A stretch of 41,249 nt of DNA. Source: Bacteroidia bacterium (GTDB lineage: Bacteria; Bacteroidota; Bacteroidia; Bacteroidales; BM520). Below, piece after piece: positions 24,754-32,972 of this stretch. A model generated the notes under the pieces. That model ran no database searches and was not told where the DNA came from. It saw only the letters and a program-made list of their open reading frames with translations. Position 1 is the first letter of the stretch; the number at the start of each line of letters is the position of its first letter. The translations under genes were made by a program, and so were the position numbers. The stretch spans positions 1 through 41,249 of the forward strand of contig RZYD01000002.1 in the NCBI GenBank assembly GCA_009930445.1. The letters are read 5' to 3'.

Positions 24754-25323
24754 ATGAACCCCATCGATCTTCAAAAAACAGCGCTTAGAAAACAGATAAA
24801 AAAGCTGAAATCAGTACAAACGGAGCCGGAACGGATTACTGCATCAAATGATACTATCCACACCCTTGAAAAAACCGCTGTATTCCGTTCGGCAAAAACC
24901 GTTATGGCCTTCTGGTCGATGGAGGATGAAGTAGCCACCCACCAGGCAATAGTAAGATGGGCGGAAACAAAAACAATCATACTGCCCAGTGTAAAAGGCA
25001 GCATACTTGAATTACGCGTTTTCCATGGAACAGACCAAATGAAAACCGGCGAACAATTCGGAATAGCAGAACCTGAAAGCCCACCCTTTACCGACCTGGC
25101 GTCGATTGATCTGATCCTTGTGCCGGGGGTAGCTTTCGACCTTAACAACAACCGTATGGGCAGGGGGAAAGCATACTACGACCAATTACTCTGCGCGACA
25201 AAGGCCTTCAAAATGGGAATCGGTTTTGATTTCCAGTTACTGGAACAGATACCTGCCGCCAGCCATGATATCAGAATGAATCAAATTATCACCAACAAAC
25301 GTACAACAGTTATTCAGTTTTAA
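24754..25323 (+). CDS. ygfA: 5-formyltetrahydrofolate cyclo-ligase
   Basis: This 189-residue enzyme converts 5-formyl-THF to 5,10-methenyl-THF using ATP, recycling folate in the cytoplasm. The signature is LVPGVAFD, then M135-G-R-G-K-A-Y-Y-D143, the phosphate-binding and catalytic loop of the family (usual form GxGKGYYD, here with Ala at the second Gly). N-terminal RKQIKKL and FWSMEDEV are also family features. It follows sppA by 55 nt including a hairpin. Its last 14 nt overlap the end of the convergent phosphatase gene. Confidence 0.92.
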   Translation: MNPIDLQKTALRKQIKKLKSVQTEPERITASNDTIHTLEKTAVFRSAKTVMAFWSMEDEVATHQAIVRWAETKTIILPSVKGSILELRVFHGTDQMKTGEQFGIAEPESPPFTDLASIDLILVPGVAFDLNNNRMGRGKAYYDQLLCATKAFKMGIGFDFQLLEQIPAASHDIRMNQIITNKRTTVIQF

Positions 25324-26119
25324 AACCTACCAGGTGTTTCCGTTTTGCTTCTGCTTTTTCACGGGCGGTCAGGGAATGATTATAGTCATATAAAGCCCCT
25401 TCCCAGTCGCCGTAGGAAGGATTTGGGAGTACAAAAAACCGCCGCCCGAATTCATTTCGGTATTGATCGGTCAGTGCACGCCGAACCGCAGGCGGGACTT
25501 GTTCGAAATCCGGTAAAAAATCGTTCATATTATCCCCGAAAAGCATTATGATTTCATGCGTTTGCCCAACTTTTTCCCGGCGTGGTTCTTTTCCGTTTCC
25601 GTCGTGGCGAAGCAATACGGTCTCCTCCTTAACCCCGGGAAATCCCGCCAATTTAAGGTTTTGCAATGTAGGATTTCTGAATTCTTCCTTTCGGTTACTG
25701 ATATAAAAAACCGTAACACCCTGACGGTCGGCATAAGAAAGAAATTCAACTGCACCTGGAATTGCGCGGGCCGAGGCCTGCCCGATCCACGCGGCCCATC
25801 CAACAGGATAAAGCGTTGCATCAAGAATTGATTGAGCGGCATGCGGGCTGTTATCCAGCACAGTTTCATCAATATCAACAACAATAGCATACGGCTTCGA
25901 AACCTTCATGCGCCTAAGATAATTATCCAGCATAATCTGAGCCGAATTAAATGTCTGATAGCACAATGCCCGGTATTCTGCTGCTTTTTGCATATACAGT
26001 ACAGCCTTTATATTTTCATTGGAAAAATCCGGGTCAGCGACAACCGATTTCGACGGTGTCAGGGAATTACATCCTGATAGGAACAAAATAAGCAGAAAAT
26101 AAAAAAATATGTTTTTCAT
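25310..26119 (-). CDS. Acid phosphatase lipoprotein, e(P4)/HAD class B type
   Basis: A lipoprotein of 269 residues: lipobox L14-S-G-C17. The HAD nucleophile motif is D82-I-D84-E-T (VVDIDETVLDNSP); YISNRKEE is the second motif and FGDNMNDF the late acidic motif. These match the outer-membrane 5'-nucleotidase/acid phosphatase e(P4) family, which dephosphorylates nucleotides (NMN in Haemophilus) at the cell surface. All catalytic positions seen are intact. It is a single gene, convergent with and overlapping the cyclo-ligase gene. Confidence 0.92.
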   Translation of the reverse strand: MKNIFFYFLLILFLSGCNSLTPSKSVVADPDFSNENIKAVLYMQKAAEYRALCYQTFNSAQIMLDNYLRRMKVSKPYAIVVDIDETVLDNSPHAAQSILDATLYPVGWAAWIGQASARAIPGAVEFLSYADRQGVTVFYISNRKEEFRNPTLQNLKLAGFPGVKEETVLLRHDGNGKEPRREKVGQTHEIIMLFGDNMNDFLPDFEQVPPAVRRALTDQYRNEFGRRFFVLPNPSYGDWEGALYDYNHSLTAREKAEAKRKHLVGFKTE

Positions 26120-26157
26120 CGGTAAGATTATTTGCGGGTAAAAATAACGCTTTTAAA

Positions 26158-26191
26158 ATAAAAAAAGCCGCCTGAAGTCATCAGACGGCTT
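26158..26191 (-). terminator. Intrinsic terminator of nifJ
   Basis: Read on the minus strand, a stem GCCGTCTGA / TCAGGCGGC with one mismatch (26181-26190 with 26166-26175) is followed by a run of seven T. It lies about 20 nt after the nifJ stop. Confidence 0.85.
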
Positions 26192-26209
26192 AATTAAAAA
26201 AAAATAAAT

Positions 26210-29200
26210 CTATTTTTCAAAATGCATAGCAGCCAAACGCAGGTAGCTTCGGTAGCGCCATTTTGCGTTTTCCTCTGCCGCAGCAAAAAGTTCAAATGCT
26301 TCTTCGGGGAATGACTTCATAAGAGAAGAATACCGGACTTCATTTTTCAGGAAAGATTGAAATTTGCTCCAATCCGGCTCTTTGCTATCGAGCGTAAAGG
26401 GGTTCTTTCCTTCATCTTCTAATGCAGGATTATAGCGATAAGTTTGCCAGTACCCACATTCTACAGCTAATTTCTCTTCCTCCTGTGATTTTCCCATACC
26501 GGCGCGTAGTCCATGGTTAATACAGGGAGAATAGGCAATAATGAGCGATGGTCCCGGATAGGCTTCTGCTTCACGTAAAGCTTTGAGCCACTGTGACTGA
26601 CTGGCACCCATCGCAACCTGAGCCACGTATACATAACCGTAGGTCATGGCCATAGCTCCGAGGTCTTTTTTACGGATCCGTTTTCCTGAAGCAGCAAATT
26701 TTGCAACAGCTGCAACCGGAGTTGATTTTGAAGACTGTCCGCCGGTATTTGAATATACTTCCGTATCCAAACACAGCACATTTACATCTTCACCACTGGC
26801 CAGCACATGGTCGAGACCGCCATATCCAATATCATAAGCCCAACCATCACCACCAAAAATCCAGAAGGATTTTTTTATAAGAAAATCTTTCAAATCCAAA
26901 ATTTCCTTTGCCACCCCATGCTTTTCCTTTTCCAGGGCAACGATTACTTTTTCAGCGGCGTTTTTCGATCCTTCTGCGTTATTTTTATTTTCAAGCCATT
27001 GGTTAAAGGCCGCTTTCGTGTCGGGGTTCACCTCCTCCAATGCAGCTTTCATGCGCAATTCGATACGTTCTCTGAGTTTGTTAACTCCGAGTGACATTCC
27101 CATGCCATATTCTGCATTATCTTCAAACAGTGAATTTGCCCAGGCTACCCCTTTTCCGTTTTTCTTTGTGGTGTAGGGTGTAGATGGAGCTGAACCACCA
27201 TATATGGAGGAACATCCTGTGGCATTGGCCACCATCATTCGTTCACCAAAAAGTTGCGTAATAAGCTTCACATAAGGCGTTTCGCCACATCCGGCACAAG
27301 CTCCGGAGAACTCAAACAACGGCTGCGCAAACTGGCTGTTTTTCACCGTTTGCTCTTTGGGGAGCAGCCAATCTTTATAGGTTACTTTTGTGGACATATA
27401 ATTCCAGTTTGGAATTTCATGTTCCTGCGTGCCGAGGTGTTTCAGTTCCAAGGCTTTTGTTTTGGAAGGACAAACATCAACACAGTTACCACATCCGGTA
27501 CAATCCAGTGGACTTACCTGAATACGGAACTGAAGACCAGAAAGGGCTTTTCCATTTGCCGGAATCGTTTTCGTTCCTTCCGGAAGGCCCTTCATCTCTT
27601 CCTCGTCGAGAAGGAATGGACGGATTGCAGCGTGAGGACATACAAAGGCGCACTGATTACACTGGATACAATTATCTGGAATCCATTCCGGAACACTGAC
27701 CGCGATACCCCGTTTTTCATATTCCGTGGTTCCTGAGGGGAACGTACCATCTTCACGACCGACAAATGCACTTACCGGAAGGTCATCGCCCTTCTGCGCA
27801 TTGATGGGATCTACTACGTTACGGATAAAGTCAGGACGAGAGGCATCGGTTACCACTTTTTCGACCGTTAATGAAGCCCATTCAGCAGGAATATCCACTT
27901 TTACTACCTGTCCGCCCAACTCAACGGCCTTATTGTTCATCTGTACAATTTCCTCACCTTTACGCCCAAAACTCTTCACAATGGCTTTTCGCATCTGTTC
28001 CACAGCCTGTTCGTAAGAAATTACTTTGGCGATTTTGAAGAATGCAGATTGCATAATTGTATTAATGCGATTTCCAAGCCCGATTTCCTCTGCAATGGCA
28101 GTGGCATTAATGATATAAAAATTAATAGCATTTTTTGCCATATAAATTTTCATGGAATTGGGAAGCCTGCGTTTGGTCTCTTCAACATCCCAAATAGAAT
28201 TAAAGAGGAAAGTGCCGCCTTTACGAAGCCCTTTGAGCATATCATACTTATCCAGGTAAGAGGGCACATGACATGCAACAAAGTCAGCAATATTTACATA
28301 ATATGTAGAGCGAATGGGATGATCACCAAAACGAAGGTGTGAAACAGTAAATCCACCCGACTTTTTAGAGTCATACTGAAAATACCCCTGACAATACTTA
28401 TCGGTGGTTTCGCCAATAATTTTGATTGAATTTTTATTTGCCCCCACTGTACCGTCAGAGCCAATGCCAAAAAACTTAGCCTGAAAAGTACCGGCAGCGG
28501 TCACATCGATATCATCGAGCAGAGGCAGCGAGGTAAAGGTAACATCATCAATAATTCCGAGTGTAAAATGATTTTTCGGTTCGGCCATCTGTAGATTTTC
28601 GAAAACAGAAAGAATCATTGCCGGCGTAGTATCTTTGGAAGAGAGACCATAGCGTCCGCCAATAATCATCGGACGCTCATTTTCAGGCTTTTCATAGAAA
28701 AGATCACGCACATCAAGATAGAGCGGTTCGCCCGTAGCTCCGGGTTCTTTGGTACGGTCGAGTACCGCAATTCGTTTTACACTATCCGGGAACACATTGA
28801 AAAAATACTTAGCAGAAAAAGGGCGGTAGAGGTGGCAGGTGATAAGGCCTACTTTGCTGCCTTTCCCCTGTAAATAATCGATGACTTCTTTCGCGACTTC
28901 AGTAACTGAAGCCATTGCGATCAGGATATGTTCGGCTTCCGGGTGTCCATAATAGGTAAACGGGTGATATTCACGGCCGGTAAGCTTCGACATTTCCTGC
29001 ATATAGGAATCGACTACATCCGGTACCACATCATAAAATTTATTAACCGACTCTTTGGCCTGGAAAAATATATCAGGGTTCTGAGCAGTTCCCCGGGTTA
29101 CCGGATGCTCCGGATTCAGAGAATTATCCCGGAAAGATTGAATAGCGTTCCAGTCGACCAGCTTTTTCATAGCTTCCGTATCCAGCGCTTCTATTTTTTG

Positions 29201-29746
29201 TATTTCGTGAGAAGAACGGAATCCATCGAAGAAGTGAAGAAATGGAATACGGGTTTTTATCGCGGTAAGATGCGCTACGCCGGCCAAATCCATTATCTGC
29301 TGAACACTGCCGCTCGACAACATGGCAAAACCAGTCTGACGGGTTGCATAAATATCGCTGTGATCACCGAAAATAGATAAGGCATGTGCTGCAACAGAAC
29401 GTGCGCTAACATGAAAAACTGCAGGGAGTAATTCACCCGCAATTTTATACATATTCGGGATCATCAGTAATAATCCCTGAGAAGCAGTATATGTAGACGT
29501 TAAGGCTCCGGCCTGGAGTGAACCATGTACAGCACCTGATGCACCGCCTTCCGACTGCATTTCACATACGCGAACAGTCTCGCCAAAAATATTTTTTCTT
29601 CCGTGTGCAGCCCATTCATCCACATACTCTGCCATATTGGATGAGGGTGTGATAGGGTAAATTGCAGCGACTTCGCTAAACATATAGGCAATGTGCGAAG
29701 CGGCCATGTTACCATCACAAGTGATGAAATTCTTTTTATTTGTCAT
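26210..29746 (-). CDS. nifJ: Pyruvate:ferredoxin (flavodoxin) oxidoreductase
   Basis: Single-chain PFOR of 1178 residues, the usual length. It converts pyruvate and CoA to acetyl-CoA, CO2 and reduced ferredoxin in the cytoplasm. Order of domains: N-terminal pyrimidine-binding domain with YPITPSS near residue 35, CoA/transketolase-C-like domain, gamma domain (FFGIGSDGTVGANK), two [4Fe-4S] motifs with cysteines 693/696/699/703 and 749/752/755/759, then the thiamine-diphosphate domain with CAGCGETPY, GGDGWAYDIG and the NTGGQSSKSTP segment. All appear intact. It is monocistronic with its own terminator. Its presence suggests an anaerobic or fermentative host. The next gene, divergent, makes pyruvate from serine. 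Confidence 0.97.
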   Translation of the reverse strand: MTNKKNFITCDGNMAASHIAYMFSEVAAIYPITPSSNMAEYVDEWAAHGRKNIFGETVRVCEMQSEGGASGAVHGSLQAGALTSTYTASQGLLLMIPNMYKIAGELLPAVFHVSARSVAAHALSIFGDHSDIYATRQTGFAMLSSGSVQQIMDLAGVAHLTAIKTRIPFLHFFDGFRSSHEIQKIEALDTEAMKKLVDWNAIQSFRDNSLNPEHPVTRGTAQNPDIFFQAKESVNKFYDVVPDVVDSYMQEMSKLTGREYHPFTYYGHPEAEHILIAMASVTEVAKEVIDYLQGKGSKVGLITCHLYRPFSAKYFFNVFPDSVKRIAVLDRTKEPGATGEPLYLDVRDLFYEKPENERPMIIGGRYGLSSKDTTPAMILSVFENLQMAEPKNHFTLGIIDDVTFTSLPLLDDIDVTAAGTFQAKFFGIGSDGTVGANKNSIKIIGETTDKYCQGYFQYDSKKSGGFTVSHLRFGDHPIRSTYYVNIADFVACHVPSYLDKYDMLKGLRKGGTFLFNSIWDVEETKRRLPNSMKIYMAKNAINFYIINATAIAEEIGLGNRINTIMQSAFFKIAKVISYEQAVEQMRKAIVKSFGRKGEEIVQMNNKAVELGGQVVKVDIPAEWASLTVEKVVTDASRPDFIRNVVDPINAQKGDDLPVSAFVGREDGTFPSGTTEYEKRGIAVSVPEWIPDNCIQCNQCAFVCPHAAIRPFLLDEEEMKGLPEGTKTIPANGKALSGLQFRIQVSPLDCTGCGNCVDVCPSKTKALELKHLGTQEHEIPNWNYMSTKVTYKDWLLPKEQTVKNSQFAQPLFEFSGACAGCGETPYVKLITQLFGERMMVANATGCSSIYGGSAPSTPYTTKKNGKGVAWANSLFEDNAEYGMGMSLGVNKLRERIELRMKAALEEVNPDTKAAFNQWLENKNNAEGSKNAAEKVIVALEKEKHGVAKEILDLKDFLIKKSFWIFGGDGWAYDIGYGGLDHVLASGEDVNVLCLDTEVYSNTGGQSSKSTPVAAVAKFAASGKRIRKKDLGAMAMTYGYVYVAQVAMGASQSQWLKALREAEAYPGPSLIIAYSPCINHGLRAGMGKSQEEEKLAVECGYWQTYRYNPALEDEGKNPFTLDSKEPDWSKFQSFLKNEVRYSSLMKSFPEEAFELFAAAEENAKWRYRSYLRLAAMHFEK

Positions 29747-30100
29747 AGTGTGAATTATTAAAATTCCTAATTATTAAGCCTTTAGGGTAACCTCACAAAT
29801 TTTGGGGCGAAATTATAAATTTTAACCCGATTTTCCCTATTTATTCGCCGAAAGGATTCCTTTTTAGCAGTAATTTAAAATGATTCTAAATTAAAACGAT
29901 TGCAATTGATTATGAACTATTTACAATACTCTCTCCAGCGTATAGAATAAAACAATTAACCAAAAAAAAAGATATAGATAGGGCATCCAGGATAAAAGAT
30001 AAAAAAATCCGGGTGAAGAAAAGCCGGAACAGAAAACAGCAGTAATCCCATGGATTTTGCTAATTTTGCCTGTGGATAGGAACACAAAAACCTGAAAGGA
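29747..30100. other. Divergent intergenic region, nifJ / sdaA
   Basis: This AT-rich stretch of 354 nt lies between two divergent genes. It contains a plus-strand -7 element at 30061-30068. On the minus side only an imperfect match (AAAATTTG around 29807-29814) was seen for nifJ. No riboswitch, RNA or small gene could be recognised. Confidence 0.5.
30061..30068 (+). promoter_or_regulatory. Promoter -7 element for sdaA
   Basis: TAATTTTG matches TAnnTTTG and lies 32 nt before the ATG at 30101. No clear -33 TTTG was seen at 19-21 nt. Confidence 0.5.
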
Positions 30101-31297
30101 ATGGAATCAATAAAAACCATTTTCAAAATCGGATATGGGCCCTCAAGCAGCCATACCATGGGACCCGGAAGGGCAGCGCAGCATTTCAAAGAGCAAACGG
30201 AAGCATCGGCATACGAAGTCACTTTATACGGATCACTGGCGGCTACAGGCAAGGGGCATCTCACCGATGAGGCCATCGAAAGGGTTTTGGGAGCTGAAAG
30301 GACTACAATCCACTGGCATCCGGAAATTTTCCTGCAGCAGCACCCCAACGCACTCAGGCTGGATGCCCTCAACCCTGACGGAAGCCTGATCACTTCGGAA
30401 ACCTGGTATAGTACAGGAGGTGGGGAAATCACAATGACTCCCGGGAGAAAAAACGTAAACTCCATTTACGGACTGCATACAATGAATGATATATTACAAT
30501 GGTGCCAGAAGAAGGGGAAAAACATCTGGGAGTATGTAGGCGAACGGGAGGATGCGGATATCTGGCAGTATTTGGATGGGGTATGGGCGGTAATGAAGCA
30601 GGCAGTAAAAAACGGGCTCGATCACGAAAGCAGGCTTCCAGGGCCGCTAAACGTAGCCAGAAAAGCCTCATCGTATTTCACAAAAGCACAGTCGCAGAGT
30701 ACGCAATACCAAATCAGGACCCAACTTTTCGCTTATGCCCTGGCGGTTGCAGAAGAAAATGCATCAGGGGGCAAAATTGTAACAGCACCCACCTGCGGTT
30801 CGTGTGGCGTTGTGCCGGCCGTATTTTATCTTTTGGAAGACATTCATCATTTCAATAAAAAAAGAATTTTACATGCCTTGGCCACTGCAGGGTTAATTGG
30901 CAATTTAATCCGCTTTAATGCATCGATATCAGGAGCAGAGGTAGGTTGTCAGGGAGAAATCGGAACCGCTTGTGCCATGGCGGCTGGAGCAGCAACGCAG
31001 CTCTTTGGCGGCACACCGGCTCAGGTAGAATACGCTGCGGAAATGGGGCTTGAACATCATTTAGGGCTCACGTGCGACCCGGTGATGGGCCTGGTGCAGA
31101 TTCCGTGTATTGAAAGAAACGCTTTCGCTGCAGCCCGAGCACTGGACGCCAAAGAATATGCACTCCTTTCCGATGGTATTCACCGCGTAAGTTTCGACCG
31201 CGTAGTGGAAGTAATGAAAGAAACCGGGCATGATATCCCGGCGCTGTATCGGGAAACAGGATTAGGCGGACTGGCAAAAAAACAAAAACCGTCTTGA
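30101..31297 (+). CDS. sdaA: L-serine dehydratase, iron-sulfur-dependent, single chain
   Basis: This enzyme deaminates L-serine to pyruvate and ammonia with a [4Fe-4S] cluster. The N-terminal GPSSSHTMGP motif (residues about 13-22) is typical of the family. The cysteine motifs are C232-G-S-C235 in APTCGSCG, then GCQGEIGTAC, and LTCDPVMGLVQIPC. The 398-residue length fits the short single-chain form with fused beta and alpha domains rather than the 450-residue E. coli form. It is divergent from nifJ, whose enzyme uses the pyruvate product. The stop codon lies inside a hairpin that terminates the opposite-strand operon. Confidence 0.94.
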   Translation: MESIKTIFKIGYGPSSSHTMGPGRAAQHFKEQTEASAYEVTLYGSLAATGKGHLTDEAIERVLGAERTTIHWHPEIFLQQHPNALRLDALNPDGSLITSETWYSTGGGEITMTPGRKNVNSIYGLHTMNDILQWCQKKGKNIWEYVGEREDADIWQYLDGVWAVMKQAVKNGLDHESRLPGPLNVARKASSYFTKAQSQSTQYQIRTQLFAYALAVAEENASGGKIVTAPTCGSCGVVPAVFYLLEDIHHFNKKRILHALATAGLIGNLIRFNASISGAEVGCQGEIGTACAMAAGAATQLFGGTPAQVEYAAEMGLEHHLGLTCDPVMGLVQIPCIERNAFAAARALDAKEYALLSDGIHRVSFDRVVEVMKETGHDIPALYRETGLGGLAKKQKPS

Positions 31298-31316
31298 AAA
31301 ACTAATTTCAAAACGG
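31276..31316 (-). terminator. Terminator of the sigma/anti-sigma operon, overlapping the sdaA end
   Basis: On the minus strand, CCGTTTTGAAA (31316-31306) pairs with TTTCAAGACGG (31299-31289) with one mismatch, followed by TTTTTG and a longer T run. It lies 34 nt after the anti-sigma stop at 31351. The hairpin includes the sdaA stop codon (31295-31297). Confidence 0.8.
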
Positions 31317-31350
31317 CCTCAAGTGTATGAATATGTGGAATGTAATGGTT

Positions 31351-32109
31351 CTATTGTTCTAGTTTTTCGAGGATTTTTTCGGCATCGGCTTTATAAAATC
31401 CGTCTTCTTCATTGGCAATACGCAAGAGTTGAATCCGGGCCTCACTGGTTTTTTCCTGTTTTAGATAACACAAAGCCAGGTACCATTCAGCATGTTCAAC
31501 ATAAAGGTTGTCGTTATTTTCAATAATATAGTTAAAAGCCTCAATGGCTTTATCGTATTTTTCAGTTTCAATATACGATATGCCGCTATAAAAACGCAAT
31601 GCAATATTATCTGACTCTTTCGCCAGAATTTGTTCAAACATTTGTGATGCGGCTTCAAATTCTTTTTTCTGGAATTTCATCAGGGCTTCCACGATATTTA
31701 CATTTCCTCTTCCCGACCGGTTAACAATCAATGCTTTATCGGGTTGATAATACATTTTAAACAACTTATCCGCTGTATAGGAACGAGGTGTAAGTGTTAG
31801 CACTCCGGCGGTAATCAGTACACCCATTCCGGCTGCGGCTGCCACATATTTCAGATTCGAACGCATCAGTTCAATCACGGGCGACAACGGGATTGTTTTC
31901 CGGTTTGAGCGATGCAGTGCGTCGAGTTTATGTTTAAGATCCAGAATATCTTCTTCCTGGAGCACTGAGGTCAATTCCTGCTCAAGGGCAATTTCCTTAA
32001 ACAGGGAATTGTCTTTCACCAAAAGGGACTCAAACTGCTTCATTTCCTTTGCTGTCATCACACCTTTTAAGTACCGCTCTAATTGTTCCTGAATGTTATT
32101 TTTCTTCAT
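31351..32109 (-). CDS. Membrane-anchored TPR protein, probable anti-sigma factor (252 aa)
   Basis: Residues 1-85 are a helical cytoplasmic region, 87-107 a single membrane helix (YVAAAAGMGVLITAGVL), and about 130-252 TPR repeats (for example IALRFYSGISYIETEKYDKAIEAFNYI). There is no HxxxCxxC zinc anti-sigma motif. The gene overlaps the ECF sigma gene by 14 nt, which implies translational coupling and is the usual anti-sigma arrangement. The N-terminal segment (LERYLKGVMTAKEMKQFESLL) resembles the short helical domain of Bacteroidetes anti-sigma-like proteins. With the N-terminus inside, the TPRs would lie in the periplasm and could sense a partner. The anti-sigma role is inferred from position and topology. 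Confidence 0.7.
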   Translation of the reverse strand: MKKNNIQEQLERYLKGVMTAKEMKQFESLLVKDNSLFKEIALEQELTSVLQEEDILDLKHKLDALHRSNRKTIPLSPVIELMRSNLKYVAAAAGMGVLITAGVLTLTPRSYTADKLFKMYYQPDKALIVNRSGRGNVNIVEALMKFQKKEFEAASQMFEQILAKESDNIALRFYSGISYIETEKYDKAIEAFNYIIENNDNLYVEHAEWYLALCYLKQEKTSEARIQLLRIANEEDGFYKADAEKILEKLEQ

Positions 32110-32698
32110 CGTCTGCTAATGCTTTATATAAGGGGTCGTTTTTTATTCGTGCTTTTAATAATTCCTTGCATTGATATTTGCGTGCTTTTGCGTAATCGTC
32201 GCTTTTGTATTGCATTTGTTCTGCGATTTCATTCACATTGAACCCCTGGGCAAACAGTTCAAGAATCCGTTGACAATCGGGAGATAGCGAACTAAAATGA
32301 CGAAGATAAATTCGTTTCCGCTCTTCCGAAGGCTCAACGATTTCATAATCAATATCTGCAGACAGATTGGCGTATTCTTCGGTATCGTTGATCCGGATAG
32401 TAGTCCACTGTCGTTTATTTAATCGCTGCAGCCAAAGATTTCGGCACACGCTGTAAAAGAACGTTTTAAATGAGCAGCTTAATTTAAGTTCTTCATTTCT
32501 GATTCGCTTATAAATAATAATCATTGCATCCTGAAATAAATCTTCCGCATCTTCGTCCGTTCCGGAATTTCTATTGACTAAATTGATAATACAATCAATA
32601 TAATTTCGATAAATTGCGGAAATGATCACATTTCTCCGTTGTCTGAGCCCCTCAATATAATCCTGATCACTATAAATTTCTTTTGCTCTCTTATTCAT
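32096..32698 (-). CDS. ECF RNA polymerase sigma factor (200 aa)
   Basis: Region 2 lies at about residues 27-70 (AEDLFQDAMIIIYKRI is the core-binding helix followed by the -10 reading part), with FKTFFYSVCRNLWLQRL after it. Region 4 lies at about 135-190 (LSPDCQRILELFAQGFNVNEIAEQMQ, helix-turn-helix). No region 1 or 3 is present, so this is an ECF type. Its target genes cannot be told directly, but the divergent T9SS gene shares an upstream motif with it. No housekeeping-type TAnnTTTG element was found before this gene, which would fit autoregulation. Confidence 0.92.
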   Translation of the reverse strand: MNKRAKEIYSDQDYIEGLRQRRNVIISAIYRNYIDCIINLVNRNSGTDEDAEDLFQDAMIIIYKRIRNEELKLSCSFKTFFYSVCRNLWLQRLNKRQWTTIRINDTEEYANLSADIDYEIVEPSEERKRIYLRHFSSLSPDCQRILELFAQGFNVNEIAEQMQYKSDDYAKARKYQCKELLKARIKNDPLYKALADDEEK

Positions 32699-32722
32699 CC
32701 GATTTTATTCAAAAGGTAATAC
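32697..32722 (-). promoter_or_regulatory. Shared bipartite motif in front of the sigma gene
   Basis: On the minus strand GTATTACCTTTT (32722-32711) is followed after 9 A-rich nt by CGGAT (32701-32697), whose last two bases are the first two of the ATG. The same 12-mer, spacing and CGGAT occur at 32876-32901 on the plus strand. Likely an operator or sigma-dependent element common to both transcripts (inference). Confidence 0.5.
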
Positions 32723-32830
32723 AAAAAAAATGATTTTTTTTAATAAAAATGCTAACAAAAACCATAATCGACTATAAGTCAGAGAAATACTCCGGCTCCC
32801 GTTTTTTTATAAAGCGTTAAGATAAAACAT

Positions 32831-32838
32831 TATCTTTG
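32831..32838 (+). promoter_or_regulatory. Promoter -7 element for the dockerin T9SS protein
   Basis: TATCTTTG matches TAnnTTTG. The predicted transcript would begin near 32845 and carry the palindrome at 32871-32887 in its leader of about 130 nt. No clear -33 element was seen. Confidence 0.5.
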
Positions 32839-32870
32839 GCTTAAAGGATTTTTTAAAAAAAAATGTCCTC

Positions 32871-32901
32871 AAAAGGTATTACCTTTTAAAAAAAAACGGA
32901 T
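32871..32901 (+). promoter_or_regulatory. Palindrome plus shared bipartite motif before the T9SS gene
   Basis: AAAAGGTATTACCTTTT (32871-32887) is a perfect 17-nt palindrome centred on one T. Its right part forms the 12-mer GTATTACCTTTT (32876-32887), followed by nine A and CGGAT (32897-32901), the same arrangement as upstream of the sigma gene. It could be an operator or an ECF-type promoter. Confidence 0.5.
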
Positions 32902-32972
32902 TAAAGGTACAGACATTGTTAAGGTCTCAAACCACAATGTTTTGCGATGTTAAAAATATAAAAAAATACAAA

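Larger units (their letters stand above)
32699..32972. other. Divergent regulatory region between sigma operon and T9SS gene
   Basis: This region of 274 nt is strongly AT-rich with several A- and T-tracts. It contains the two copies of the bipartite motif near its two ends and a plus-strand -7 element at 32831-32838. No coding sequence was seen. Confidence 0.55.

Noticed and set aside
27254..27736. A 160-codon plus-strand frame within nifJ.
   Set aside because: It is antisense to the iron-sulfur region of nifJ, where the minus frame is clearly the conserved one.
29956..30465. A 169-codon minus-strand frame opposite the start of sdaA.
   Set aside because: It runs antisense to the well-conserved N-terminus of serine dehydratase and has no family features or start signals.
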